Below, one piece after another: positions 30,521 to 40,292 of a DNA stretch of 64,000 bases. Positions within the stretch are counted from its first letter, which is position 1. Each line of letters begins with the position of its first letter. Made by a program: the position numbers and the translations under genes. The notes under the pieces are model-generated. The model was not told the origin of the DNA. It searched no databases and saw only the letters and a list, made by a program, of their open reading frames with translations. The DNA is from Mycetocola_A sp015752285. Lineage in GTDB: Bacteria; Actinomycetota; Actinomycetes; Actinomycetales; Microbacteriaceae. Location of the stretch: NCBI RefSeq assembly GCF_015752285.1, contig NZ_JADOUY010000007.1, forward strand, positions 1-64,000, read 5' to 3'.

Positions 30521-33500
30521 TCAGCCGGCCTTCTCTTCGGGTGCCGCCACCCGCTGTCCGACGACCGCCGAGACGCCGTCCTGACGCATCGAGACCCCGT
30601 AGAGGGCGTCTGCGATCTCCATCGTGCGTTTCTGGTGGGTGATGACGATGAGCTGGCTGGTGCGGCGGAGGTCCTCGAAGATCGTCAGAAGCCGGCCGAG
30701 GTTGGCGTCGTCGAGTGCGGCCTCGACCTCGTCCATGATGTAGAACGGGCTCGGCCGTGCCTTGAAGATCGCGATCAGCAGCGCGACGGCGGCGAGCGAC
30801 CGTTCGCCGCCCGAGAGCAGTGACAGTCTTTCGATCTTCTTGCCCGCGGGCTTCACGGCGACCTCGATGCCCGTGGTGAGCAGGTCATCCGGGTTGGTCA
30901 AAGAAATACTGCCTGTTCCGCCAGGGAAAAGCACGGGGAACACTTCGGCGAACGCGGCCTTCGTGTCGTCGAAGGCATCGCCGAAGATCACCTGCATTTT
31001 CTCATCGAGTTCGTCGATGATCGCGAGCAGATCCTTGCGCGTGTTCGTGAGGTCGGTGAGCTGCTCGGTCAGGAAGGCGTGGCGTTGTTCGAGGGCGGCG
31101 AACTCCTCGAGGGCAAGCGGATTGACCCTGCCAAGCTGCGCGAACGTGCGCTCAGCCTTCTCGAGCCGTTTCTGCTGGACGGCGCGGTCGAACGGGATGC
31201 CATCGGACGCGGCATCCTGCGCGTTCCCCTCGGAGTGCTGGGACTGTGTGTCGTCCGGCGGGACGGGGATGTCTGGACCATATTCGGCGACGAGCACGTC
31301 CTCGACGAGTCCCAGCTCTGATCCGGCGCGCTCGAGCAGGCTCGACAGGTGCAGCTTCTTCTCGTAGATCTGCAACTCGAGTCCGTGAACGTTCTCGGTG
31401 ATGGCCTGAAGCCGTTCACGCAACGCTGCTTCCTCACGACGGAGGGCGACGAGTTCGGCGTTCTGGCTGGCACGCTCGTGCTCAGCCCGCTCGAGCACCA
31501 GTTTGGCCTCGGCGACGGAGCGGTCGACGGACGCGAGCACGGCCGGCAGGGCGTCGGCGACCCCCGTTGCTGCTTCGACCTGCCGGGCACGGATCACGGC
31601 CCGGCGGGCGGCCGCCTCAGCAGCGAGCCGGTCGGCCTCCATCTGCGCGATCAGGGTGCGGGTGCGTTCCTCCTCGGCCCTGACGCGTTCCCGCGCGGTC
31701 TCCAGCTGCAGGCGCGCTTCGAGCTCCCGTTCCCTCGCCGCTTCGAGTTCGACGAGGAGCGATTCGCGTGCGCTGAGGTCGAGGATCGGGCGCGGGCGGG
31801 ATTTCGCGGTCTCGAGCTCGGACCTCGCGCGGGACGCCGCGTTCTCCGCGTCGGTGACAGCATCCCCTGACAGGGCGAATGCCGCACTGAGACGTTCGCA
31901 TTCGGCGGCGGATGCCTCCACCTGCACGCGTGCACGGTTGAGCCGTTCGGCCTGCGCGGCGACCTGCGAATCGAACTCACGGAGGGCACCGAGCGCATTC
32001 TTCGAGCGTTCCTTGGCCGCGCTGAGGAGTCCGCGGTGTTCGGCGAGGTCGAACCGGGCGGTGTCGAGGAGGGTGGTCACTTCGGCGAGTCGTTCGGCAG
32101 CAGAGTCACGTTCGGCGAGGAGTTCGATGCGACCCTGTTTGCCACCCGACCCTCCACGGAGGACGAAATCGGTGAGCACGTCGCCGCCGCGGGTGATGAG
32201 GGTGACCGGTCCGCCCAGATCGGCTGCGGCGAGCGTGTCGACGGCTGCCCGCGCGGCGTCGACATCGTCTGCGATCGCGAGAAAGTTGAGGATGCCGAGA
32301 ACGCCGTCCGGAGCGCTGACGATGGATGCCGCCGGCCGCACCCCGGGAATCGACGGCCACGACACTGGGGCGCCTGAGGTCTCAGCGATGACGACTTCGA
32401 CGCGTCCGAGTTCGTGAGTCCTGGCGTGTTCGATCGCCCGCTCAGCTGCGGCACGGTCGTCGGCGAGCACGGCATCGGCGAGGGTGCCGAGCGCGGCGGC
32501 GATCGCGGTCTCGAAGCCCGGCTGGACCTGCACCGCGTCGGCAACGACCCCCCGGATGCCGGCGAGCCCCGCGGCGACGAGATCGGTAGAGCCGTCCTTG
32601 ATGTCGAGTGCCCTGGAGAGGGCACTCGTCTGTGCGGCCAGTGCGTCGCGTTCCCGCTCGTGGCCGTGGAGCAGTTCGCGGAGACGTTCGATCTCGGCTT
32701 CCGCTTCGAACACTGCGGCCTGCGCCAGCTCGTAGGCCTCGTCGAGTCCGCTCTCGCCTGCGTCGACGTCCCCGGCGGATTCCTCGACCTCGTCGAGCTG
32801 GAGTTGGGCTCCTCGGCGCCGGTCGGTCGCGGCGTCGAGGGCGTTCTGCTGCCGCAGTCGTTCACCGCGGACAGCGGCGAGGCGGGATGCAGCTGTGTCG
32901 GCCTGCCCGGACAGCTTCGTGATCTCGAGATCGTGACGGGAAACGAGTGCGCTCTGCGCGGCGATCTCCGTATCGACGGCGTCCAGCCTGCTCCGCGCCG
33001 ACGCGGTCTCGGCCCGCGCACGATTCCAGCCGCCTTCCGTCGTACCGATCAGGTCTTTCAGGCGTGCGACCTCGGCGCGCGCATCGTCGACCATCGACCG
33101 GGTGACGCTCGGCCCGGCATCCTGTGCGTCGCCCTGTGAGCCGAGGAGTGCCAGGCGCTGGTTCGCGAGGGTGTACAGGTTGCGCAGTCGCTCCTGTGCG
33201 CTTTCGAGGGCGAAACTGGTGCGCCGCGCGCCGTCGACGGCGTCGCCGACCTGGGCCTGCTCGATGCGGGCTATCCGCAGCTGTTTCTGCTCCAGCTGCT
33301 CCTGCAGGACGATGCGTTCGGTGTGGCGTTCACTTTCGGTCCGGCCGTGGTCGTCGAGGGCGCGACGCAGGGTAACGACGTCGTCCGCGAGGAGCCGTGC
33401 CCTGGCATCCCGAACGATCGCGGCGATGGTCTGTGCTTCGCGGGCGATCTCGGCCTGGTGGCCGAGTGGTTTGAGTTGACGGCGAATCTCACCGGCGAGG

Positions 33501-34078
33501 TCGCTCAGCCGGGTCAGGTTGGTCTGCATGGCATCGAGCTTGCGGAGGGTCTTTTCCTTGCGACGCCGGTGTTTGAGGATGCCTGCCGCCTCCTCGATGA
33601 AGCCACGGCGCTCCTCGGGGCTGGCGCGGAGCACGGCATCCAGCTGGCCCTGTCCGACGATGACGTGCATCTCGCGTCCGAGGCCGGAGTCGCTGAGGAG
33701 TTCCTGCACGTCGAGCAACCGGCAGTTCTCGCCGTTGATGGCGTAGTCGCTGCCGCCGTTGCGGAACAGCGTGCGTGAGATCGTGACCTCGGTGTACTCG
33801 ATCGGGAGGGCACCGTCGGAATTGTCGATGGTGAGGATCACCTGTGCACGGCCGAGGGGACCCCTGGTCGAGGTACCGGCGAAGATGACGTCTTCCATCT
33901 TCCCGCCGCGGAGGGTTTTCGCCCCTTGCTCCCCCATCACCCAGGCGAGGGCATCGACGACATTGGACTTGCCGGACCCATTGGGCCCGACCACGCAGGT
34001 CACGCCGGGTTCGAAAGCGAACGTCGTGGGTTGCGCGAATGATTTGAAGCCCTTGAGAGTGAGGCTCTTCAAATACAC
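30521..34078 (-). CDS. smc: Chromosome segregation protein SMC
   Basis: SMC is the ATPase of the condensin complex that compacts and segregates the chromosome. The GTG at 34078 with GGAAGGA upstream gives 1185 residues beginning VYLKSLTLKGFKSF. Walker A is CVVGPNGSGKSNVVDALAW (about residues 29-47). Two long coiled coils flank a hinge near the middle (GIRGVVADAVQVQPGFETAI region). The C-terminus has LSGGERSLAAVALL and the Walker B FYIMDEVEAALDDAN. mutM, usually next to it, is separated by a GNAT gene on the other strand. Confidence 0.96.
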   Translation of the reverse strand: MYLKSLTLKGFKSFAQPTTFAFEPGVTCVVGPNGSGKSNVVDALAWVMGEQGAKTLRGGKMEDVIFAGTSTRGPLGRAQVILTIDNSDGALPIEYTEVTISRTLFRNGGSDYAINGENCRLLDVQELLSDSGLGREMHVIVGQGQLDAVLRASPEERRGFIEEAAGILKHRRRKEKTLRKLDAMQTNLTRLSDLAGEIRRQLKPLGHQAEIAREAQTIAAIVRDARARLLADDVVTLRRALDDHGRTESERHTERIVLQEQLEQKQLRIARIEQAQVGDAVDGARRTSFALESAQERLRNLYTLANQRLALLGSQGDAQDAGPSVTRSMVDDARAEVARLKDLIGTTEGGWNRARAETASARSRLDAVDTEIAAQSALVSRHDLEITKLSGQADTAASRLAAVRGERLRQQNALDAATDRRRGAQLQLDEVEESAGDVDAGESGLDEAYELAQAAVFEAEAEIERLRELLHGHERERDALAAQTSALSRALDIKDGSTDLVAAGLAGIRGVVADAVQVQPGFETAIAAALGTLADAVLADDRAAAERAIEHARTHELGRVEVVIAETSGAPVSWPSIPGVRPAASIVSAPDGVLGILNFLAIADDVDAARAAVDTLAAADLGGPVTLITRGGDVLTDFVLRGGSGGKQGRIELLAERDSAAERLAEVTTLLDTARFDLAEHRGLLSAAKERSKNALGALREFDSQVAAQAERLNRARVQVEASAAECERLSAAFALSGDAVTDAENAASRARSELETAKSRPRPILDLSARESLLVELEAARERELEARLQLETARERVRAEEERTRTLIAQMEADRLAAEAAARRAVIRARQVEAATGVADALPAVLASVDRSVAEAKLVLERAEHERASQNAELVALRREEAALRERLQAITENVHGLELQIYEKKLHLSSLLERAGSELGLVEDVLVAEYGPDIPVPPDDTQSQHSEGNAQDAASDGIPFDRAVQQKRLEKAERTFAQLGRVNPLALEEFAALEQRHAFLTEQLTDLTNTRKDLLAIIDELDEKMQVIFGDAFDDTKAAFAEVFPVLFPGGTGSISLTNPDDLLTTGIEVAVKPAGKKIERLSLLSGGERSLAAVALLIAIFKARPSPFYIMDEVEAALDDANLGRLLTIFEDLRRTSQLIVITHQKRTMEIADALYGVSMRQDGVSAVVGQRVAAPEEKAG

Positions 34079-34254
34079 CGCGGGTCCTTCCGTGTCGCAC
34101 GTGTGTGGTCGCGCGGGCGCGCGAAGCTGAGCACTACCGTACCCAAGGTTGCCCGAAACCCGGCTCACCGACCCGCTCTCGCGAGCGAACCCGCCTGTCT
34201 GACGTGCGCAAGCGGTTCTCTCGTCGTGTGGGATCTCCGGTCGTCTGGGGCCTC

Positions 34255-34283
34255 TGGTCGTGTGGCCGCCGTTTCGTTAGACT
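34255..34283 (+). promoter_or_regulatory. Promoter upstream of the GNAT gene
   Basis: TGGTCG (34255-34260), a 17-base spacer and TAGACT (34278-34283) lie about 47 bases ahead of the ATG at 34330. The preceding DNA repeats a ggtcgt-like word several times. Confidence 0.45.
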
Positions 34284-34329
34284 GGTGGGCTGCCCCGTCC
34301 GGTGCAGCACAGACACCGCTGGAGTCGTC

Positions 34330-35418
34330 ATGCCTGCCGCCACCGTGACCGATGGGCTCACCATCGACGAGTTGACCATCCCCGCAACACTCGACGCCCC
34401 CGGGGGCTCCGACTTCGCCGAGATGACCCGGATCCGCAACGACGTCGAGGCCGAGATCCTCGGCACGGATGATCTGACCATCACGGCACGGGAACTGTTG
34501 CCGTTCTACCATGACCGGTTCTCACCGAAACGGGTCTTCCTTGCCAGGCTGGCGGGCAGGCCAGTCGGACGGGCCGTGTATGAGTGGCAACTCGAGGAGG
34601 ACGCGACCGCCGCCTTCGTCGAGGTGCAGGTCATCAGGGAGGCGAGGCGCCGTGGTGTCGGAACCGCACTGTTGTCTGCCGTCGAGGCGGCGGCATCCGC
34701 TGACGGCTGGCGGGTCTTCCAGTCCTGGAGTTCTCACCTGTCGCCGGTGTCGAACGACGTCCTGACGCCGCCGACCGGTTTCGGCGCCATCGATCGCGAC
34801 TCGCCTGCCGTGGCGTTCGCGCTCGCCAACGGGTACCGGATCGAGCAGGTGGATCGGATGTCGCGCATCGACCTGCCCGTCGCCCCTGAGGTGCTTGCGC
34901 GCCGAAAAGCGGATGCCGCGGCGCACGCGGCCGACTACGCCGTCGTGCAGTGGATCGGCCGGTGCCCGGTCGAATGGCTCGCAGACATGGCTCACCTGCA
35001 TCGGAGGATGTCGACGGATGCCCCGATGGCCGGGATCGAGTACGCCGAGGAGGACTGGGATGAAGAGCGGATGCGCAATCTCGACGACATGAATGTCACA
35101 GGAGGTCGGCTGAACCTGACCTCGGCCGCGATCCATCTGCCGACGAACAGTCTCGTCGGGTTCACCGACCTGGCGCTGCCCGAGCATCAGGGGCGCCCGG
35201 CAACGCAGGAAGACACGCTCGTGCTCAAAGAGCATCGGGGGCACCGACTCGGGATGCTCCTCAAGATCGCCAACATCGAGCAGCTCGGCCGGGTGTCACC
35301 GGCCACGAACCGCATCGTGACGTTCAACGCCGAGGAGAACCGTCCGATGCTCGACGTCAACGAGGCGGTCGGCTTCGTGCCGGCCGGCTACGAGGCGGCC
35401 TGGAAGAAGAGCGTCTGA
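34330..35418 (+). CDS. Tandem GNAT N-acetyltransferase
   Basis: The 362-residue protein has two GNAT folds. The first has the acetyl-CoA loop VIREARRRGVGTALLSAVE. The second has VLKEHRGHRLGMLLKIANIE, then TFNAEENRPMLDVNEAVGF. Mycothiol synthase MshD is also a tandem GNAT, but the motifs here do not specifically identify it, so the substrate is unknown. The ATG at 34330 was chosen over far upstream starts because the GNAT fold begins after it. It stands alone between smc and mutM on the opposite strand. Confidence 0.85.
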   Translation: MPAATVTDGLTIDELTIPATLDAPGGSDFAEMTRIRNDVEAEILGTDDLTITARELLPFYHDRFSPKRVFLARLAGRPVGRAVYEWQLEEDATAAFVEVQVIREARRRGVGTALLSAVEAAASADGWRVFQSWSSHLSPVSNDVLTPPTGFGAIDRDSPAVAFALANGYRIEQVDRMSRIDLPVAPEVLARRKADAAAHAADYAVVQWIGRCPVEWLADMAHLHRRMSTDAPMAGIEYAEEDWDEERMRNLDDMNVTGGRLNLTSAAIHLPTNSLVGFTDLALPEHQGRPATQEDTLVLKEHRGHRLGMLLKIANIEQLGRVSPATNRIVTFNAEENRPMLDVNEAVGFVPAGYEAAWKKSV

Positions 35419-35446
35419 CGCAGCCAGCGCAGGCACGGCTCGATGT

Positions 35447-35491
35447 GCCACAGATCGTCGTTCGCCGAGGGTCCAGACGACGATTTGTGGC
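35447..35491. terminator. Long hairpin between the convergent GNAT and mutM genes
   Basis: gccacagatcgtcg (35447-35460) and cgacgatttgtggc (35478-35491) form a 14-pair stem with one G-U type pair and a 17-base loop. Its position between convergent genes fits a bidirectional terminator. The CACAAAT word is shared with the repeats near 21925, so it may also be a REP-type element. Confidence 0.6.
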
Positions 35492-35520
35492 GACTCGACG
35501 CTCAGACCGTCTCGCGCGCC

Positions 35521-36417
35521 TCAGCGGCGTCGCTGGCAGCGCGGGCAGAAGTGGGAGGAGCGGTTCATGAACTTCTCGCGCCGAATCAGAGTTCCGCAGC
35601 GCGCGCACGGTTCACCGCTGCGCCCATACGCATGAAGGCTGTGCGCGAAGTAGCCTGACGCCCCGTTCACGTTCACGTATTGCGCATCGAAGCTCGTCCC
35701 TCCCTCGGCGAGAGCCTTCTGCAACACCGAACGCACCTCGACCAGCAACAGCCGGGCACGCCGGCCGGACAGCGACGACGCCGGTTGTTCGTAGTGGATC
35801 TTCGCCGCCCAGAGGGCTTCGTCCGCGTAGATGTTGCCGATTCCTGACACGACGGTCTGGTCGAGAAGCACCCGCTTCAGCCCGGTCGCTTTGCGGCCGA
35901 GCACAGCGAAGAACCGATCGTCGTCGAATGCCGGGTCGAGCGGGTCGCGAGCGATGTGCGCCACCTGGCTCGGCACGAGAGCCGGACCGACGACGGAGCC
36001 GGAGAAACCGCCGGGGAATCCGTCGTCCGTCGGAAGCATCCGGTCGATCGCCATGCCGCCGAAGATGCGCTGGTCCACGAAGTTGACGAGCAGTTCGCCA
36101 TGGACGGGTGAGTCGATGGCCAGGCGGATGCGCGTGAGCGGGTCGTCCGTGCCCGGTTCGCGCAAGAGCATCTGGCCGCTCATCCCCAGGTGGGTGACGA
36201 GCGCAGTCCCGTTCGCCAGCGGAAACCAGAGGAACTTGCCACGCCGCACTGCGGCCGTCACCGTTTGCCCCTGCAACAGGTCGGCGAAGATGCCGGATGC
36301 CGCCTGGTGGCGTTTCAGTGACCGTTGATCGAGAACGTCGACGACACTGATCCGCGCGCCGGTGATAGCAGGCTCGAGACCGGATCGCACGACCTCGACC
36401 TCAGGAAGCTCGGGCAC
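35521..36417 (-). CDS. mutM: Formamidopyrimidine-DNA glycosylase
   Basis: It removes oxidised purines such as 8-oxoG. Pro-1 after the GTG start and PELPEVEVVR are the catalytic N-terminus. The helix-two-turn-helix is in VVSGIGNIYADEALWAA, and the C-terminal zinc finger is CARCG...CPRC. Length 298. It overlaps the rnc end by 17 bases. Confidence 0.96.
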   Translation of the reverse strand: MPELPEVEVVRSGLEPAITGARISVVDVLDQRSLKRHQAASGIFADLLQGQTVTAAVRRGKFLWFPLANGTALVTHLGMSGQMLLREPGTDDPLTRIRLAIDSPVHGELLVNFVDQRIFGGMAIDRMLPTDDGFPGGFSGSVVGPALVPSQVAHIARDPLDPAFDDDRFFAVLGRKATGLKRVLLDQTVVSGIGNIYADEALWAAKIHYEQPASSLSGRRARLLLVEVRSVLQKALAEGGTSFDAQYVNVNGASGYFAHSLHAYGRSGEPCARCGTLIRREKFMNRSSHFCPRCQRRR

Positions 36418-37099
36418 TCAGCTCGGTCCATGCCGACAGCGCAGCCGCCATCTCAGCGTGTTTTTTGCTCGAACCCTGCCCGACAGCGGTGACGAGGTCG
36501 CCGACGGTCACCGTTGCGACGAAGACCCGGTCGTGGTCGGGCCCTGAGCTCTCCATCGTGTACACCGGCGCGGGGGCGTGGTGTGCTGCCGCAGCTTCCT
36601 GAAGACTCGTTTTCGGGTCCATGGCTGCGCCGAAGCGTGCCGGATCCTCCAGAAGAGGTTCGACGAGCCGAAGGACGAGGGCGCTGGCGACGTCGAGTCC
36701 CTGGTCGAGGTACACGGCACCGATGAGTGCTTCCATCGTGTCGGCGAGAATCGACGCCTTTTCGCGACCGCCGGTGAGTTCTTCACCGCGACCGAGGCGC
36801 AAATGCGGCCCGAGGTCGATGGCGCGGGCGATCTCGGCGAGTGCGACGGTCGAGACGACGCTCGCGCGCATCTTGGCGAGGGAGCCCTCCGGGAGGTCGG
36901 GGTTCTCTCGGTACAGCTTCTGCGTCACTGACAGGCCCAGCACGGAGTCGCCGAGAAACTCGAGGCGCTCGTTGTGCGGGATGCCGCCGTTTTCGTACGC
37001 GAAGGAGCGGTGCGTGAGCGCATGCTCGAGCACCGAAGCGTTAAGTGACACACCGAGGGTCGCCAGAAGCGACCCTCGGTCTGTCAAGCTCTCTGCCAT
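36401..37099 (-). CDS. rnc: Ribonuclease III
   Basis: This double-strand-specific RNase processes rRNA and mRNAs. The 232-residue protein has the signature NERLEFLGDSVLGL (residues 43-56), DTMEALIGAVYLDQG with catalytic Asp/Glu, and a C-terminal dsRNA-binding domain (DPKTSLQEAAA, GQGSSKKHAEMAAA). It lies between rpmF and mutM, the classic actinobacterial order. Confidence 0.96.
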   Translation of the reverse strand: MAESLTDRGSLLATLGVSLNASVLEHALTHRSFAYENGGIPHNERLEFLGDSVLGLSVTQKLYRENPDLPEGSLAKMRASVVSTVALAEIARAIDLGPHLRLGRGEELTGGREKASILADTMEALIGAVYLDQGLDVASALVLRLVEPLLEDPARFGAAMDPKTSLQEAAAAHHAPAPVYTMESSGPDHDRVFVATVTVGDLVTAVGQGSSKKHAEMAAALSAWTELSARAS

Positions 37100-37132
37100 C
37101 GGCGTTGCGATGGAGTTCAGCCCAGGCGCTGA

Positions 37133-37336
37133 CTAGACGTCAGCGACCTTGCGGCCCTTGTACTCCATGAACAGCGCGGTGCCTGCGGAGTCTTCGACGA
37201 CCTTGGCACGGTGAGGAAGGCTGTAGGTGACCTTGCCGTTTTCAACGGTCTTCACCAGGGTGGGCGCTTCAGCCTTCCACTGCGCACGGCGTGCACGGGT
37301 AGAGGCTCGTGACATTTTCCGCTTCGGAACAGCCAT
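37133..37336 (-). CDS. rpmF: 50S ribosomal protein L32
   Basis: The 67-residue protein begins MAVPKRKMSRASTRARRAQW, typical of L32. It lacks the zinc-binding cysteine pairs of the C+ form, so it is the zinc-independent type. It lies 3 bases after the DUF177 gene, its constant partner. Confidence 0.96.
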   Translation of the reverse strand: MAVPKRKMSRASTRARRAQWKAEAPTLVKTVENGKVTYSLPHRAKVVEDSAGTALFMEYKGRKVADV

Positions 37337-37339
37337 GAC

Positions 37340-37900
37340 TTATCTCTCTTCTTTGCTTACAGCATCCGAGTTGTCGGAGCCTGGGTCTGGGGAGAACCCG
37401 GCGAGCGCAGACCAGCGAGGATCGACGATCTCTTGGGGTTCGATGTCCGGGTTTTCTGCCAGCCGCTCACCGGTCTCGGGGTCGAGTCCAGGGCAATCCG
37501 GTTGGCATACCGGCTGAAACGGCAGTGACAAAACCACTGCGTCTCTGAGGAGAGGTTCAAGATCCACGTGGTCATCGTGAACTTCGTAATCAGAGGCTTC
37601 GTCACCAGAGTACGCGAAAAGTTCCTGAATCTCGACTTCGACGCCCTGCTCAATGTCGATCAGGCACCGGCCGCACACACCGGCGGCTGTGGTCGTGACG
37701 TCGGCAGTGACGAGGATTCCCTCGTGGACCGACTCGAGACGCACCTGCTGGTTGATCGGTGTTCCCGTGCGGACGGCGACAAGGCCTTCACCCCACTGCT
37801 CGGGAGCGTCGACGGTGACGGTGTGCTCGCGCATCTCGCCCGGGTGCCGCACGATGTCGCGGATGTTGATCGCGAACGGCAGCTTCTTGTAATAACTCAC
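37340..37900 (-). CDS. DUF177/YceD family protein
   Basis: YceD proteins act in 23S rRNA metabolism and almost always precede rpmF. The protein of about 186 residues starts at the GTG at 37900 (SYYKKLPFAINIRDIVRHPG). Four Cys in CGRCLIDIEQGVEVEIQELF and VCQPDCPG suggest zinc binding. There is no Shine-Dalgarno sequence; a TACAAT box sits seven bases upstream. Confidence 0.9.
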   Translation of the reverse strand: MSYYKKLPFAINIRDIVRHPGEMREHTVTVDAPEQWGEGLVAVRTGTPINQQVRLESVHEGILVTADVTTTAAGVCGRCLIDIEQGVEVEIQELFAYSGDEASDYEVHDDHVDLEPLLRDAVVLSLPFQPVCQPDCPGLDPETGERLAENPDIEPQEIVDPRWSALAGFSPDPGSDNSDAVSKEER

Positions 37901-37907
37901 GTCGTCG

Positions 37908-37936
37908 ATTGTATCGTCGGCAGCGGACACCACCTG
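37908..37936 (-). promoter_or_regulatory. Promoter of DUF177-rpmF-rnc-mutM, leaderless
   Basis: On the minus strand CAGGTG, 17 bases, TACAAT (37913-37908), then seven bases to the GTG start. The -10 box is strong and the -35 box weak. Confidence 0.55.
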
Positions 37937-37985
37937 CGTGCGCGCTGAGTCCTCCGTGACATCCTCTGCGCTGACTCCCTCGCGG

Positions 37986-40292
37986 TCAGGCGATCGTCGC
38001 CGTGCGGCGTGGCCGAATCGGCGACAGAACGGATGCCGGTGCGCAGGTCGCACGAACCCGGTCGACGATGCCCGCACTCTTCCGGATCGACGCGAGAAGA
38101 ATCTCGGTCGACGCGGCGACGCTGTTCCCGGAGAGCCGTGCGTTCTCGATGTTGGGGTCGGCGAAGCGTTCGTGTTCGACGGCGTCGAGGAGCTCTGCGA
38201 GTGCGGCGGCCTCCCGCGTCGATGTCGCTGCACGGCGCGCGAGGGCATCCGCGAACCCCCTGGGCGTGTCTGCGTCGCTCACCGGGAGGCCGATGTCCTG
38301 CGCGGTGTCTGCGATCTCCTGCCATGCGGTCACGGCGCCGACCCGACCGGATCTCAGAGCGCCCAGACGACGGCGGCGGCGCGCCAGCCGGACAATCGCG
38401 GGAGTAGACAGCACGACGAGAACGACGAGCGCCGCGCCGGTGAGAACGCCGGCCGACGGCGGGTTTGCAGTGGCGCCGCCCGCCGACGATGTGTCCGTTT
38501 CCGGCGCGACCGGTGCCTGTTCCTGCTGGGGCCGCTCGGACACGCCGGCATCACCGGTGTCCCTGCCGTCTGCACCGCTCGTCTCGGCGCGCGCATAGTC
38601 GGGGACCACACCACGGCCGGGAGTGGGCTCGAATGGAACCCACCCGACTCCGGCGAAGTACAGTTCCGGCCAGGCGTGCAAGTCGTCCGTCCCCACCGTG
38701 TAGCTCAGCCGGGTGTCGGCCCCCACCACGCGTTCGCCGGGCAGGTACCCGAGCGATACCCGGGCGGGGATGTCGGCCATGCGCGCGAGGATTGCCATCG
38801 CTGATGAGAAGTGCACGCAGTATCCGCTCTTCTTCTCGAGGAACTCGGCGATCACCGCGAACCCGTCCCCGTCGTACCCGTCGTCGACGGGGGCCTCGAC
38901 CGAGTAGAGGAACTCGGTGCTCCGCAGGTACTGCTGGATGGCGAACGCTGTGTCGTAGGCGTTCGTGCTCTCGGCCGTCACCGTTGCGAGAGTCTCGGTG
39001 AGGATCGGCGGGATGTCGTCCGGCAGTTCGAGGAAGCGGCTCACGTTCTCCGGGGTTTCCGGCTGAGCCGCGATCAGCTGATCCCGCGTGGGTTGGATCA
39101 GCACGCTCTCAGCGATGTAGGTCTGCCCGCTGGCGCTCGACAGCCTGCTCGACAGAGTGAGGCCCTCGACGTCCCACTGCCAGCGACCGTCGGCACCGGA
39201 CACCCTGACGCTGGGAAACGGTACGGGCAGCCAGGGGGCGACCATGCCGTCGACCTGGACGGTCGTCGTCGTCGGTTCGGTCGCGATCTCATCGGTGAGC
39301 CCGGGGACCTCGAGCATGGTTCCCGGGTTGTTGGGCTCCCGCTCACGGTCGCGTCCGGCCGACCAGGTCGTGCCGTTGAATTCGTCGAGGGTGAGCAGCC
39401 GGAAGTAGAGCGATTCATCGCTCGTCGTCGTGTAGGAGAACTGTTGGGCAACTCCGGGGCGCCGCAGGTCCTTTCCGAGGTCGACGAGCGGACTGATCCC
39501 ACGCCCGAAGACCGAGCCCCCGCTCGAGGGAAGCAGGCTCTCGCCGTTGTATCCGGGGGCCATCACCGAGAACGCGAGCGACCCGATGACCGCGAGCGCT
39601 CCGATCCCGAGTACGCCAGCACGACGGCCGGACATTCTCCGAACCCGGGTGTCGGCCCAGAGCACCATGAGGTACGCGGTGCTGCAGAGCGCCAGAGCGA
39701 CGAGGTTGATGTCGCCCTGCACGAAACCGGGCACGAGGGCGATGGCCGCCGCTGGCACACCGACGAATGCGGGCATCCTGGCCGCGACGCCGACGACGTC
39801 GAGCAGCAGCGCGAACAGCCCCGCACCGACGGCGAGAACAAAACGGATGCCGATGTCGGCGTCTGCGGGCGTGCCCTGCGTCGCGATGGACTGCATCCCG
39901 TCCCTGCCGAGTTCGCCGAATACCGCAATGGTGTCGAAGGTCGGCACGATCAACGCGAACGAATCGTCCGGGGCGAAGAACAGCACGAGCAACACCAGCC
40001 AGACGCCGGCCGCAAGAAGCGAGGCGAGCCAGGTCTTCGCGCCGATGGAGCGTGCAGCGGCTGCGGCGCACAGCAGGACACTGCCGAGCAGGCTGATGCC
40101 GAGCCACCAGGATGCCCCGTCCAGCAACGGGCTGAGCGTCGACACCGTGATCACGTAGAACAGAACGAGGGTCAGGCTGAGCGGCCAGAGCCGGGACGCG
40201 GCGTCACGCCGAGCGGCCAGATCGACCTGCGCCCTGGTTCGCTGCTGGGGCTTGCGACCGGTCGCCGGTCGGGGTGGGCTAACGACGGCCAT
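37986..40292 (-). CDS. Transglutaminase-like membrane protein (DUF3488/TGc/DUF4129)
   Basis: The 768-residue protein starts with a cytoplasmic N-terminus and about seven transmembrane segments (residues 30-230). An extracytoplasmic transglutaminase-like domain follows with the Cys-His-Asp triad (KKSGYCVHFSSAMAIL, then DDLHAWPELYFAGVGW). A further transmembrane helix (VLTGAALVVLVVLSTPAIV) and a DUF4129-type tail complete it. Such proteins with MoxR and DUF58 form a widespread membrane system of unclear task, perhaps peptide-crosslink or protease-like. The ATG at 40292 overlaps the DUF58 stop region. Confidence 0.9.
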   Translation of the reverse strand: MAVVSPPRPATGRKPQQRTRAQVDLAARRDAASRLWPLSLTLVLFYVITVSTLSPLLDGASWWLGISLLGSVLLCAAAAARSIGAKTWLASLLAAGVWLVLLVLFFAPDDSFALIVPTFDTIAVFGELGRDGMQSIATQGTPADADIGIRFVLAVGAGLFALLLDVVGVAARMPAFVGVPAAAIALVPGFVQGDINLVALALCSTAYLMVLWADTRVRRMSGRRAGVLGIGALAVIGSLAFSVMAPGYNGESLLPSSGGSVFGRGISPLVDLGKDLRRPGVAQQFSYTTTSDESLYFRLLTLDEFNGTTWSAGRDREREPNNPGTMLEVPGLTDEIATEPTTTTVQVDGMVAPWLPVPFPSVRVSGADGRWQWDVEGLTLSSRLSSASGQTYIAESVLIQPTRDQLIAAQPETPENVSRFLELPDDIPPILTETLATVTAESTNAYDTAFAIQQYLRSTEFLYSVEAPVDDGYDGDGFAVIAEFLEKKSGYCVHFSSAMAILARMADIPARVSLGYLPGERVVGADTRLSYTVGTDDLHAWPELYFAGVGWVPFEPTPGRGVVPDYARAETSGADGRDTGDAGVSERPQQEQAPVAPETDTSSAGGATANPPSAGVLTGAALVVLVVLSTPAIVRLARRRRRLGALRSGRVGAVTAWQEIADTAQDIGLPVSDADTPRGFADALARRAATSTREAAALAELLDAVEHERFADPNIENARLSGNSVAASTEILLASIRKSAGIVDRVRATCAPASVLSPIRPRRTATIA

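Noticed and set aside
34330..35418. Mycothiol synthase MshD
   Set aside because: The tandem GNAT layout is similar, but nothing specific to MshD could be recognised and the neighbours give no support.
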